From: Bacteroidales bacterium
GTDB lineage: Bacteria > Bacteroidota > Bacteroidia > Bacteroidales > UBA1715
Direction: 5' to 3'
Assembly: GCA_016714605.1 (NCBI GenBank)
Contig: JADKDL010000026.1
Coordinates: 15,219 to 79,218 of the forward strand
Length of the DNA: 64,000 bases
Shown: in pieces, positions 1-10,500 of the stretch
Numbering within the stretch: position 1 is the stretch's first letter
Layout: each line of letters opens with the position of its first letter
The notes under the pieces: model-generated
What the model was told of the DNA's origin: nothing
The model's input: the letters and a program-made list of their open reading frames with translations, nothing else
Database searches by the model: none
Made by a program: the position numbers and the translations under genes

Positions 1-1
1 A

Positions 2-516
2 AAAGGAGAAAAAGTAAATGTACAGCACATACTTCTTAAACCAAAACCGTCTGCTATCGATATGCAAAGTGCTAAAAAAAGAGCCGATTCGGTTTATACT
101 CTAATGCTAAAAGATACCATACAATTTGGTATTGCAGCCAAATTATATTCTGACGATACAGACACAAAAAACAATGGTGGAGTTATGGTTAATCCTTATT
201 CAGGAACATCAAAATTCTCTAATAATCAGATAGATCCGATAATTCAATTTGAACTAGAAAAATTATCTATTGGAGGGATTTCAAAACCATTTTCGGCCAC
301 CGACAATATAGGAAATCAGGTCTTTAAAATAGTAAAATTAATATCAAAACTAAATCACACAAAGCTTCTTTATTAGATGATTACCAAATTATTAAAGAAA
401 TGGCTTTAAATACAAAAAAAGAAAAAGCCATAAATGATTGGATTGAAACTAAAAGAACAGAATTTTACATAAAAATAAGCGAAGATTATAAACATTGTGA
501 ATTATTTGCAAACTAG
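2..516 (+). CDS. SurA-like parvulin peptidylprolyl isomerase, 3' part, frameshifted
   Basis: This is the C-terminal part of a PpiC/SurA-type periplasmic prolyl isomerase that chaperones outer-membrane proteins; the 5' end lies outside the window. The visible part opens with a parvulin-like strand (VQHILLKPKPS) and continues through an Asn-Gly-Gly stretch typical of the rotamase domain. The frame stops at 374-376, but one extra A in the A4 run at 346-349 restores a continuous C-terminus (ISKTKSHKASLLDDYQ) ending with TAG at 514-516. Such C-termini are usual for Bacteroidota SurA homologues. The break is therefore a single missing base, more likely an error than decay. The family call is firm; the exact paralogue is unknown. 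Confidence 0.75.
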
Positions 517-558
517 AAAAAAACTTAATTAAATTTTTGTTTTTTGAAATTAAACCTA

Positions 559-566
559 TAAATTTG
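559..566 (+). promoter_or_regulatory. Candidate Bacteroidota -7 box for the tRNA
   Basis: TAAATTTG matches the Bacteroidota -7 consensus TAnnTTTG. It lies about 47 bases upstream of the tRNA and downstream of the SurA-like stop codon. A T-rich run ending in TTTG lies upstream, but its spacing is shorter than usual for a -33 element. Confidence 0.45.
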
Positions 567-612
567 CAGACCTAAAAACTAAGGCTACAAAGCAGGTTTT
601 CTTAGGTTTTAT

Positions 613-685
613 GGCGAGGTAGCTCAGTTGGTTAGAGCGCATGATTCATAATCATGAGGTCGGGGGATCATCCCCCCTCTCGCTA
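613..685 (+). tRNA. tRNA with CAU anticodon, probably elongator Met
   Basis: The cloverleaf folds by eye. The acceptor stem GGCGAGG pairs with TCTCGCT through two G-U pairs. The D-arm contains AGCTCAGTTGGTTAGAGC, and the anticodon stem CATGA/TCATG encloses the loop TTCATAA with anticodon CAU. The discriminator base is A. The T-arm is G/C-rich with an atypical loop (GATCATC). The gene does not encode CCA. No initiator hallmarks are seen. A CAU tRNA modified to read Ile AUA cannot be excluded. Confidence 0.9.
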
Positions 686-686
686 C

Positions 687-727
687 AAAAAAGGATATTT
701 GGTTAAAAAACTGAGTATCCTTTTTTC
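687..727 (+). terminator. Intrinsic terminator after the tRNA
   Basis: The stem GGATA/TATCC is flanked by an A-run and followed by a T-run at 721-726. It starts directly after the tRNA, as expected for its terminator. Confidence 0.7.
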
Positions 728-896
728 GTTACTCTCTTTATGAACAAAAGCTTTATAGTTTATTTATTTTTGTTTAACAACTCAAATTAAAATAAAATTT
801 CGATTTGCAATAATTCCATTCTAATTGCAAAAATTTAAACCAAGTAATTCGACACTCTTATTGAATATCATTTTTAACTATCATTTTTTTTTAGCC

Positions 897-1733
897 ATGA
901 TAAATGAGATATTTCCACACAAAATTAAGATTGAATTATCGAAAAAAGGACAAATAGAAGATCAAGATTATATTTTAATTTTTAAAGATAATTCTCTGCT
1001 ATTAAAAAGAGATAAAGAGGGTTGCTTGGATTTTCCACAAAAAAAAGATTTTTCAGATAAAGATTTACCTTCAAAATACACCTATCTATTCAATATAGAC
1101 AACACAGCCTGTTTCTATATGTGGAATTTCACGAAACTTGAATCAAATGAATTTTTCTACAAAGACATACAAGAATTTAGATATTTATCGCCTCAACATA
1201 TTGCTTGGACAGGCATTGTTGCATTTCAACTCATAAAATGGTACCTAGGCAATGTATATTGTGGAACATGTGGATCTGAGAACGAAGAAAAAAATGACGA
1301 ACGCGCACTTGTCTGTAAAAATTGCAAGACAATACAATATCCAAAAATTTCACCAGCAATAATTGTAGCAATTAAAAATGAAGATAAAATTCTATTAGCC
1401 AGAAACAGCAATATCCCAGAAGGAAGGCATTCTATTTTAGCTGGTTATATAGATGTAGGTGAAACAATTGAAGAAACTATAATTAGAGAAGTAAAAGAAG
1501 AAGTTGGTTTGGAAGTAAAGAATTTGAAATATTATAAAAGTCAGCCATGGCCATTTTCAGGTTCACTCATGATTGGGTTCTTTGTAGAAGTTTTTGGTGA
1601 TGCAACAATAAAAATCGATAATAAAGAAATAGAACATGCTGATTGGTATAGCAGAGGAACTTTACCAAATCATTCAGCTTCATTGAGCATTGCCGGAGAA
1701 ATGATAGAACTTTTTGAAAGTGGTGAATGGTGA
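897..1733 (+). CDS. nudC: NAD(+) diphosphatase NudC (Nudix hydrolase)
   Basis: NudC hydrolyses NAD(H) to NMN(H) and AMP and can decap NAD-capped RNA. The C-terminal half has a four-cysteine zinc ribbon (CGTCG and CKNC pairs), a complete Nudix box (GYIDVGE to REVKEEVG) and the NudC signature SQPWPFSGS just after it. The ATG at 897 gives 278 aa starting MINEIFPHK, close to the usual length of about 260-280. An in-frame TTG at 825 would add an unconserved extension and was rejected. The gene ends in TGA directly after a TGG codon, so UGA is a stop here. It is monocistronic between the tRNA and a convergent lipoprotein gene. Confidence 0.92.
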   Translation: MINEIFPHKIKIELSKKGQIEDQDYILIFKDNSLLLKRDKEGCLDFPQKKDFSDKDLPSKYTYLFNIDNTACFYMWNFTKLESNEFFYKDIQEFRYLSPQHIAWTGIVAFQLIKWYLGNVYCGTCGSENEEKNDERALVCKNCKTIQYPKISPAIIVAIKNEDKILLARNSNIPEGRHSILAGYIDVGETIEETIIREVKEEVGLEVKNLKYYKSQPWPFSGSLMIGFFVEVFGDATIKIDNKEIEHADWYSRGTLPNHSASLSIAGEMIELFESGEW

Positions 1734-1848
1734 TTTAGAAAAGTTTAAATAAAAAAACATTAAATCATTAACACTTTGCTATGCAATAATTTACTATATA
1801 AGAATTGTCTAATTATTGAATATCAATCAATCAAAAAGACTTATTAAG

Positions 1849-3045
1849 CTAATTCGACAGTTTAGTAATAATTATTTTATTACTAAAGGGGGTTTTAAAA
1901 GAATCAGTTTGTATATAATCTAACATTGAGATTCCGTTATCAGAATTTACAATAATAGGAACGCTAATTCTTCCAATAGAAAAGTTAAACTTTTTCTCAC
2001 TAAGCAATATTCCATTGCTATTAAGCACAAAAAGGTAAGAAAAATGGGAGCTATCTTTGTGAGGAATTATAGAACTAGAAAATAAAAAATTATCATTTTC
2101 TAGTTCAACTACATTACCCGGATATTCAGAATAATTCTGCTTAATTTCATTTATCCACTTTACATTGCCACTTAAATCGGTAGAAATAATTTTAATATAC
2201 ATATTTCCAGAACTAGAATCTGATTTATTACTGTAATTACTACCATAAAACAATAAATCAGAGCTTTTAGTAAAAATAGCATAATTAGGATAAAAATCTG
2301 GGTATTTTTTTGTCCATATGGTATCTCCAAATAAATCAATTTTTAGAAGCCAAAGCAAACTAGAATGACTATGAGCTTCATAAAGAGAAGCTGTTAGATA
2401 ATAATTCGCATCATTTGATTGCATCAAAGTAAAAGGCGAACACATATTGTCGGTTCGGAAATATCTTTCGGAAATCTTTTTCCCATCTAAAGAAAATCTA
2501 TAAAACACTAAGCCACTACAATTCTTTTTAATATCAGAAATTACTAATATTTCATTATTGCTTCCAATTGTAATTATACTTTTACTACATGGAGGCATTC
2601 CACTAGCAATTTCATTAATCCATAAAAGCTTCCATTTCTTATCATACTTGCAGAGATAATCTACAGATGGACCTCCCATTGTACTTCTATCAGTAGAGAT
2701 GGCGAAAAAACATTCGTCATTCTCAATATAGTCCATAATTACAGATTGAAATTTTACCGGAAACTTCTCAACTACTTTTCCTTGAGAAGACAATCTCAGA
2801 AAATGAATACTATGTTTACTGATTGTATCAAATATATTGGAATTAATAAAAAAACATGAAGTAGTATCTATATTAAGTTTGAAACTACGTATTGAATTTT
2901 CTGAACCAAAAGAAATTGTATCTCGACAAATCTCTTTAAGTTTTGATTCTGATTCTAATTTTGCTTCACATCTATCAGTATCAGTTTTGGGAACACAAGA
3001 AAACAAAAATAAGATTAAAACAATAAAAGTTATTAATTTATTCAT
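1849..3045 (-). CDS. Lipoprotein with probable beta-propeller fold, function unknown
   Basis: The N-terminus is a lipoprotein signal: a short basic start, a hydrophobic core and a lipobox ending FSC at about residue 17. The remaining 380 residues contain recurring beta-rich segments with WINE, WLLKIDLFGDTIW and related patterns, like Bacteroidota proteins that resemble 6-8 bladed propellers. No catalytic motif is visible. It lies downstream of the PorP/SprF gene on the same strand but is separated from it by a strong terminator hairpin, so it is probably transcribed separately. Fold assignment is inference. Confidence 0.6.
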   Translation of the reverse strand: MNKLITFIVLILFLFSCVPKTDTDRCEAKLESESKLKEICRDTISFGSENSIRSFKLNIDTTSCFFINSNIFDTISKHSIHFLRLSSQGKVVEKFPVKFQSVIMDYIENDECFFAISTDRSTMGGPSVDYLCKYDKKWKLLWINEIASGMPPCSKSIITIGSNNEILVISDIKKNCSGLVFYRFSLDGKKISERYFRTDNMCSPFTLMQSNDANYYLTASLYEAHSHSSLLWLLKIDLFGDTIWTKKYPDFYPNYAIFTKSSDLLFYGSNYSNKSDSSSGNMYIKIISTDLSGNVKWINEIKQNYSEYPGNVVELENDNFLFSSSIIPHKDSSHFSYLFVLNSNGILLSEKKFNFSIGRISVPIIVNSDNGISMLDYIQTDSFKTPFSNKIIITKLSN

Positions 3046-3065
3046 TATAAATTGACATAAGAGCT

Positions 3066-3100
3066 AAAAAAAAGCTGATAATAAATTACCAGCTTTTTTA
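3066..3100 (-). terminator. Intrinsic terminator after the PorP/SprF gene
   Basis: AAAAAAGCTG and CAGCTTTTTT form a stem with T-runs on either strand. It sits 23 bases beyond the PorP/SprF stop and 20 bases before the lipoprotein start, closing the adhesin-sprF transcription unit. Confidence 0.75.
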
Positions 3101-3122
3101 ACACATAAACAAACAAAAACAC

Positions 3123-4049
3123 TTAAAATTTCGCTCTAGAATTTCTTATTTTGTTAAATCTAGCTCCAATCATAATTTCGTGCGAACCACCTCCTTCATA
3201 ACGAAGTTTTGAATACGTGATATCGTAAGAATATCCTATATAAATTTGATCTTTATAATTATAACCTAACATAAGAGCTACAGCATCGCTTGAACGAAAT
3301 GAAACACCCAACCATGCCATCTTTCTAAATATTGTTCTTACCGTAATCTCAACTTGCAAAGGAGAACGAGTAACGGCACGAAACAACATTGAAGGTTCCA
3401 TATCAAAATCTCTATTAAGGTTAAATTTATAGCCTCCAACCAAAGTAAAGTGCGTTTTAAGTCTGCTAAAGGTAGCATTACCGGTATAGGCAGTATCTTT
3501 CTCAACCTCAATTTTGTTGTTAAATAGTTGATCGGCAGAAAAACCGGCAAATAAACGAGTCGAATACAAATACAATCCAACAGTAGCATCGGGTTTAATA
3601 TACGAATACTTCTTCGCTATAAAAGTTGGGTCTTCATCTTCAAGAAACTCAATTTTTTCAGGGTCAATTTTATACTGAATCAATCCAATGTTTAAACCCA
3701 TACTCAAGTTTAAGTCATTTTTTAAAACAATATTATAACCATAAGCGCCATAAATCCCCATTTTAGAAGTTGGACCTTGACTATCGGTATATAAATAACC
3801 ACCCCATCCCATAGGCTTGGAATTGTGAGGCCCATATACACTCAATGCTGCAGTTATAGGAGCATTATCTATACCTACCCACTGATAACGATTGTTTAAT
3901 CTAATCTGATAGTAGTCATGTGTTCCGGCAATAGCAGGGTTGATGACAAATTCATTAAACATATACTGCGAAAACAATGCAGACTGTTGTGCAAATGCAC
4001 CTGTTTTAATACTAATAATAAGTATTAAAAATAAAATATACTTTTTCAT
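3123..4049 (-). CDS. PorP/SprF family T9SS outer-membrane protein
   Basis: The ATG at 4049 gives a 308-aa protein with a clear signal peptide (MKKYILFLILIISIKTGAFA, cut before QQSALFSQ). The start given by a longer frame at 4145 would bury this signal and is rejected. The mature N-terminus (QSALFSQYMFNEFVINPAIAG) is the hallmark of the PorP/SprF family, followed by alternating strands of an outer-membrane barrel. SprF-like proteins lie next to SprB-type adhesins and are needed for secretion or surface attachment of that cargo. Here the gene lies 176 bases downstream of the giant adhesin on the same strand, the classical sprB-sprF order. The specific partner role is inferred from position. Confidence 0.9.
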   Translation of the reverse strand: MKKYILFLILIISIKTGAFAQQSALFSQYMFNEFVINPAIAGTHDYYQIRLNNRYQWVGIDNAPITAALSVYGPHNSKPMGWGGYLYTDSQGPTSKMGIYGAYGYNIVLKNDLNLSMGLNIGLIQYKIDPEKIEFLEDEDPTFIAKKYSYIKPDATVGLYLYSTRLFAGFSADQLFNNKIEVEKDTAYTGNATFSRLKTHFTLVGGYKFNLNRDFDMEPSMLFRAVTRSPLQVEITVRTIFRKMAWLGVSFRSSDAVALMLGYNYKDQIYIGYSYDITYSKLRYEGGGSHEIMIGARFNKIRNSRAKF

Positions 4050-4158
4050 CTGAAAAAATTTTACAGTTTTATATAATTTAATTAAACACGTATTATGCAT
4101 TTGAGCATTCGTGTCTGCGTCTATTACAATACATGTTTTTTTCATAGTTTAGTATTTT

Positions 4159-4195
4159 TTGATACATTCGGCATAAAAACAACCGAATGTATCAA
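4159..4195 (-). promoter_or_regulatory. Perfect 13-bp hairpin between adhesin and sprF-like gene
   Basis: TTGATACATTCGG at 4159-4171 is the exact reverse complement of CCGAATGTATCAA at 4183-4195, with an 11-base loop. On the transcribed strand it is followed by an A-rich stretch, not a T-run, so it is not a standard terminator. It may stabilise or process the mRNA, or set the ratio of the two products. Confidence 0.6.
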
Positions 4196-4224
4196 TTTAA
4201 TTACTTAAAAAAATTAATATTCAA

Positions 4225-4500
4225 TTATCTAATTATGGTAATTGAACCAGTTTCAGGCTCTGTACCTTTACCATCATTAAACTCAATATAGTAATAGTAA
4301 GTACCAATAGGTAAATCTTTACCTTTCATATTTTTTCCTTCAAATGGTTTCAAATGATAGTCTTTATCATCTTCATAAACCTTAATACCCCATCTGTTAA
4401 AAATAGAAACATAGGCACTTGGGCATAATTTCAAGTAAGGAATCACCCATGTATCGTTTATACCATCATCGTTAGGGGTTATGCCGGAAGAAATAAATAT
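4225..4500 (-). other. Type B T9SS C-terminal (gliding-motility-associated) domain
   Basis: The last 90 or so residues of the giant adhesin begin ITPNDDGINDTWVIP and contain the segments IFNRWGIKVYE and LPIGTYYYYIEF, ending GSITIIR. This is the CHU_C/TIGR04131 pattern, the type B sorting signal used by SprB-like proteins and associated with a PorP/SprF partner. Confidence 0.9.
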
Positions 4501-7500
4501 ATCTGGAATTACTCTAACAAAAACAGTATCATATTCTAAGCAACCTGCAGTTGTCCTACCTTCAGCAATATAATAAGTAGATTTTTCAGGTTCTATTGCA
4601 AAGGCATAGTTTCCTGTAATTTTATAATAATCTTCATGAATCCATGCATCAATTACTACACTATCATGAGCAAATGCAGTAGAATAAGAGTTGTATTTAA
4701 TCTCATTAAATCCTAAATCACCTGCTATTTTACTCACAAACCATGGCTCATCCTCTGGCTGTAGAGATAATCTAACACCACCCATGATTTCGGTAGAGTC
4801 ATCAATAACTTCTCCAACTTCAGTAATAAGTTGAATATTCAAACCAATTAAGTCATGATGGGTAAGTAAGAATTTAGCAGTATCAGAATAACAACCATCG
4901 TAACTAGTTTGCAGTTTCACATACGACGAATCGGTTCTAGCTACTGATAAAGGTGTAACCCATGGACTAACCGTATCTTTTTTATTAAATACTAAATCGG
5001 TATAAGCTGTATCATAAAACCAATTATAATATTTTTTTGTGTTTAAATCTGGTTTGTAATCAGAATGAAACCAAACACTTGTCCAATCTTTCAATTGAAT
5101 AGAATCGCCTAAACAAACTTTACTTCCAACTTTGTCTGTTTCATCAAAACTAGCTATACCCGGTTTGAAATATATCTGAGCAGCATTTAAACTATCAATT
5201 TCAAAAATTCTAGGACAATCGCTAGGAGGAGTAATCTCTACAGCATACTTACCTTTATTTAAGCTTGTTAAGAGCGGAGTATTGCTAAGTCCAGATGGTA
5301 GATGCGCCCAACGATAAACATATTCAACTAATTCACCTTCAGGAACACCTCCATAAATACTATCAATAGAGATAAATCCATCAGCCTCATTGTTTTTCAA
5401 TTGTTCAGCGGTATAAAAATCGCAACGAGGTATTTTATAAGAATAAGCGATACCATCAATTAAACTTGGATCCAATCTAAATGAATACGCTTGAGAACAT
5501 TTTCCAATAGAATCATAAACAACCAGTCCATATTCGCCAGCCTCAAGACTATCTCTAAATCTTTTTTCTCCTGAATTATACCAAACCGTTGTAGTATCAT
5601 TTTCCCAATTAAATCTGAATGGTGCTCCTGGACCGGAAATAGTATCAAGAGTAAGCTCACCTTCATAAGCACGAGTTCTACAACCCGGCATAACTCTAGA
5701 ATATTTAATTTCTATAGGAGCGGGTTGCAAATAGAATATTGAATCTCTTACAGAACAAGTTCTAAAATCGGTTACTTTAAGTTTATAATATCCAGCAGAA
5801 GCACTACTTAATATTGAATCTTTAGTGGTTGTAACACCATTAAAAGTGGTCCATTCATAAGTATTATCTCCACTACCACCAATTACATGAACAATAATTT
5901 CTCCTCTTTCACCATAACACTCTATAACTTTTGATGTATCAAATACAATTCTCATTGAATCAGGTTCAATAAGTTCATCAAAAGTATAATCTCTCCAACA
6001 CTTATTAGAATCTGCTACAATAATTGAATAAACACCTTTACCTAGCCCACTCGCAACTTCAATATCTAACAAACTATCATGAGACCAACTGTATGTATAA
6101 GGCTCGGTTCCATTACTAGCAAGTATTTCTAATTGACCATTTGATATACCAAAACATCTAATATTTATACGTTGACCAGGTTCAATTGCAAAAGGTTCAC
6201 CGTCTATAACTCTTATAGTAGTATCGAAAATACAGCCATTAGCATCGGTAATGGTTACTGAATGGTAGTCAGCCCAAAGATTTGTTACTAAAGTATCATT
6301 ATCACCGGTTGACCACTGATACATAAGCGGTCTTATGCCTCCAGAAACGTTCATAGAAAGAACACCTGAAGAGTCAATACAACCAGGATTTTTTACGGTT
6401 GTAAATACCGGTTTTACCCCATTTGGTTGAGTAATAACGATAGTATCTACGATAGAACAATCGCTAAAATCACTTGTTAAAGTAACTAAATATAGCCCTG
6501 CACTCAGCGAATCAAGTTTTGTATCTGTATCGCCTGTAGACCATAAGTATTTGTAGCCACCAAGACTTCCAGCTCCGATAATGCGAACTTCTCCATCATT
6601 ATAGCCATAGCAGCTAACATTTTTCTGACTTATAATTCTAACTCTCAACTGGTCGTTAGGTATATTTACACTATCAGATACAACACAATTTTTAGCATCA
6701 GTTACGGTTATATAATTCCAACCGAAACTTAAACTATCGGCACGTTTTGTAACATCACCATTACTCCACAAATATGAATAAGGACGAACGCCACCTAAAA
6801 CACTAACTTCGGCAGTTCCGGTACCTATAGAATCGCAACTAATATCAGCATCTAATTTAAATTCATTTGTAATTCTTAATACAGAATCTTCATCGACGGT
6901 ACCTCTACCTAATCCGGTACACTGATTAGAATCAAATACCTTAACATGATAAATTCCTAAACTTAAGGTGTCAGCAATCCATCTTGTATCGCCATTTGAC
7001 CACAACACACTATAATTACCAACTCCACCAACGGTATCAGTCACTTGAGCTTTACCAATTGCATATCCGGCACAAGTAATACTTCCAATGGTTTCAACGG
7101 TAAACGCAATAGAAGAAGTATCTGTAACCGCTACAGTATCAACCAAGATACAACCTTTATTATCGGTAACAGTTACAATATGGTAATCAACCCATAATGA
7201 ATCGGCAGTTGCAGTAGTATCAGCATTTGACCATAAGTAGTTAAATGGAGAAGTGCCTCCGGTTATTGAAACGGTAGCTGTACCAACACTATCTCCACAG
7301 CTTGTAAAAGTAGTATCAAAAGAAGCGGTATATTCACCACCTTGCCAAATGTAAATACTATCAACCAGCGACAAACAAGCGTTAACATCAGTAACAGTAA
7401 CTGTAATAGTACCTACTGGTACTGTTACAGCAGTTTCAGTATTTTGTCCGTTAGACCATTTGTAGCTATATGGAGCTGTACCTCCAACAACATCAATAGT

Positions 7501-10500
7501 AAGAGAATCAAGGGTATTTGCATAACAAATAGTTTGAATGGTATCTTTAGCAAAAGAAACTTTTAGAAGTTCTGGTTGTGGAATAACAATCGAATCTACA
7601 ACGCTACAACTAGATGAATCTGTAATAGTTACAAAATACTTCTCAGCCAACAATCCTGATGCAATACTTGTAGTATCTCCATTAGACCATAAATATCTGT
7701 AAGTAGGCATTGCATCATAAGGTTTTCCAAATACACCTCTAACCTCTGCAGCTCCATCATTTCCGCTATAGCAAGAAACCGATGTAGTATCAACAAATGT
7801 AGATTTCAACACAAAATTATCATTTATTGCAAAAGAAGCAACCCCTTTACAAGAGTCCTCATTTACAAAATAAACTTTATAATTGCCAACTGATAAATTT
7901 TCAATTTTACCTGAAAAATCGGTAGAAGAGGTATCAGTACTAATATATCCGTCTGTTTCTGACCACCATAAATAAGAATGTGTTGAAGACATCTCAGGGA
8001 ATACTTCTGCACTGGCATCATTTCTACCCAAACAAGTAATATGGTTAAGTTTCAGTTCAGAAAACTGCAAATTGGCAGAATCTAAAAGCGTAATATTTGA
8101 AGATAAATACATACATGCATTACTATCAGTAATTGAAACATAATATATATCAACTCCTAGGTTTGCAATTGTATCATTAGCATTATCAATAAGAACTGAA
8201 TCAGGCATGTTTGCCAAATTCCAACTGTATGTATAAGGAGCCGTACCACCTTGAGCTACAACCCATAATGTACCGTTATTATCGCTACATGAAGGAGAAA
8301 TAGAATCGAAGGTAAATACTAATGGCTCAGGTTGTTTAACAGTGTCAGAAATTACTGATGAACAAATCGTTCCATAGGTTACAGTAACATTGTAAATACC
8401 GGCAGCAAGATTTTGCGCCATTGCAGCTGTTTGTCCGTCTGACCATAAGTATGAATCAGGAGCAACTCCATTTATAACAGTTACTTCTAAAGAACCAGAG
8501 GCTTCCCCAAAACATTTAGCATCGGCAACGGTTATATCTAACTCAATATCAGAAGGCTCATCGAGCAACACACTATCAAAATAAGAACAAGTTCCGTCAG
8601 TTACGGTTACAAAGTTCCAACCCGAAATAAGACTTCCAGCTCTTTGTGTAGTTTCACCGGAAGACCACTCATAAAGATATACTCCGCTACCTCCGGTAGG
8701 TTCAATTAAAGCAGTACCATTATCGCTACCAGTACAAGACGGAGCAACAATTTCTGAAATCACTCCTATTAATTGGTTTTCAATAATTATAGAATCCTGA
8801 ACAACAGTTTGACACATATTTGCATCAAAAACAGTAACCGTATAAGTACCTACACAAAGTTTTTCATAAGGATTTGCAGTACCACCATCGTTCCAAAGAT
8901 AGGTATAAGGAGCTGCTCCACCAGAAAGAATAACTTCAAGACTTCCAGCACATGGAACACAAGTAATATTTTGTTTAATAATTGAATCTAAAGTCAATGA
9001 AGATGTATCAGATATAGTTACAAAGTCAGAAACTGAACAACCATTTGCATCAGATACAGTTACTTGATATATTCCCACACCGATATTCTCAGCAACTGAA
9101 TCAGCATCACTATTAGACCAAATATATGAATACGGAGCTAAACCACCTGTTACAGCTACTACTGCTTGAGCATCACTGGTATTACAGCTAGCAAATGTAG
9201 TATCAAATGAAAGTATCATTGGAATATTTGGAGACAAAATCTCAACACTATCAACAATCTGACAATTTGTATTATATGTAACAGTTACGTAATTAAATCC
9301 TAAACAGAGAGCTTTTGCAGCTGTATCAGACTCTCCACTACTCCACATAAATGAATATGGTTCAACGGCATCAGTAATAGAAACTTTAGCTTCTCCAGTG
9401 CAACTTTCAGGACAGAAAACATCTTGAAGTTTAGCTACTGTAATTTTGCTTCAATAGGTTGAGTAATTTCTACAGAATCACTAATAATACAACCCGCTGC
9501 ATCGGTAATTTCAAAAGCATAAACACCAGTATCTAAACTAGCTAAAGCTAAGCTACTAGAACCATCAGCCCAAAGAGCAGTATAATTTGGTGTTCCATTT
9601 TTAGGATGTAATAAAATTTGAGCATCAGCACTGCCAAAACAAGAAATAGGAACAATCTCAACATCAACAGCTAAAACACTGTCGGTTGTAATTGTTACTA
9701 AAGATACCGATGAACATAAATTATCATCAGTAACGGTAACAGTATAAATACCTGCAGCAAGATTAGAAATCTGTGCACTTGTTTCATTATTAGACCATTT
9801 ATACTCATAAGGTGCTAGACCATTAACTACAGTAACCTTAGCATTAGCATCGGTAGCACCAATACATGAAACAGAAGTATCTGTAGAAGTTATGTAGGAG
9901 TACATGCTTGAGGTATCTTCAACCGCAATCAAAGTATCTATCAAACATAAATTAGCATCGCTAATGGTAACATTATAAATTCCAACAGGCAATCCACTTA
10001 TTGAACTTCCCGATGCACCATTTGACCATGAATAATTATATGGCTCAATTCCACCAGATACTTCAACGAGAGCTGTTCCAGTACTTGCAGAACATCCTGT
10101 TGGTGTAGATTCAAGTTTATTAACTACTATTTGAGTAGGTTCAGAAATTAGAATACTATCAATAGTAGAACAAGATTTTGAATCAGTAACGGTTAGAAAA
10201 TACCAAGCTTGAGACAAACCGATTATACTATCAGCACCAGTTACACCATTGCTCCAGCTATATGAATATGGTGCAAAACCACCGCTAATAGTAGCTTTAA
10301 CACTAGCACTAGCCGAACCAAAACAAGTAAGTTGTTTTGCATCAAAAGTAACGGCTATTATATTTGGCTCATCAACTAATAGAGTATCTTTTATGGAACA
10401 ATTATTAGCATCAATAACGGTTAAATAATTTGCTCCACCACACAGTAAAACAGAATCTTTTCCAGATAATGAAGGGTCATTCCACTGATATATATAAGGA

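Noticed and set aside
825..896. Upstream TTG start for nudC
   Set aside because: The extra 24 residues are unconserved and low-complexity; the ATG at 897 matches the family N-terminus.
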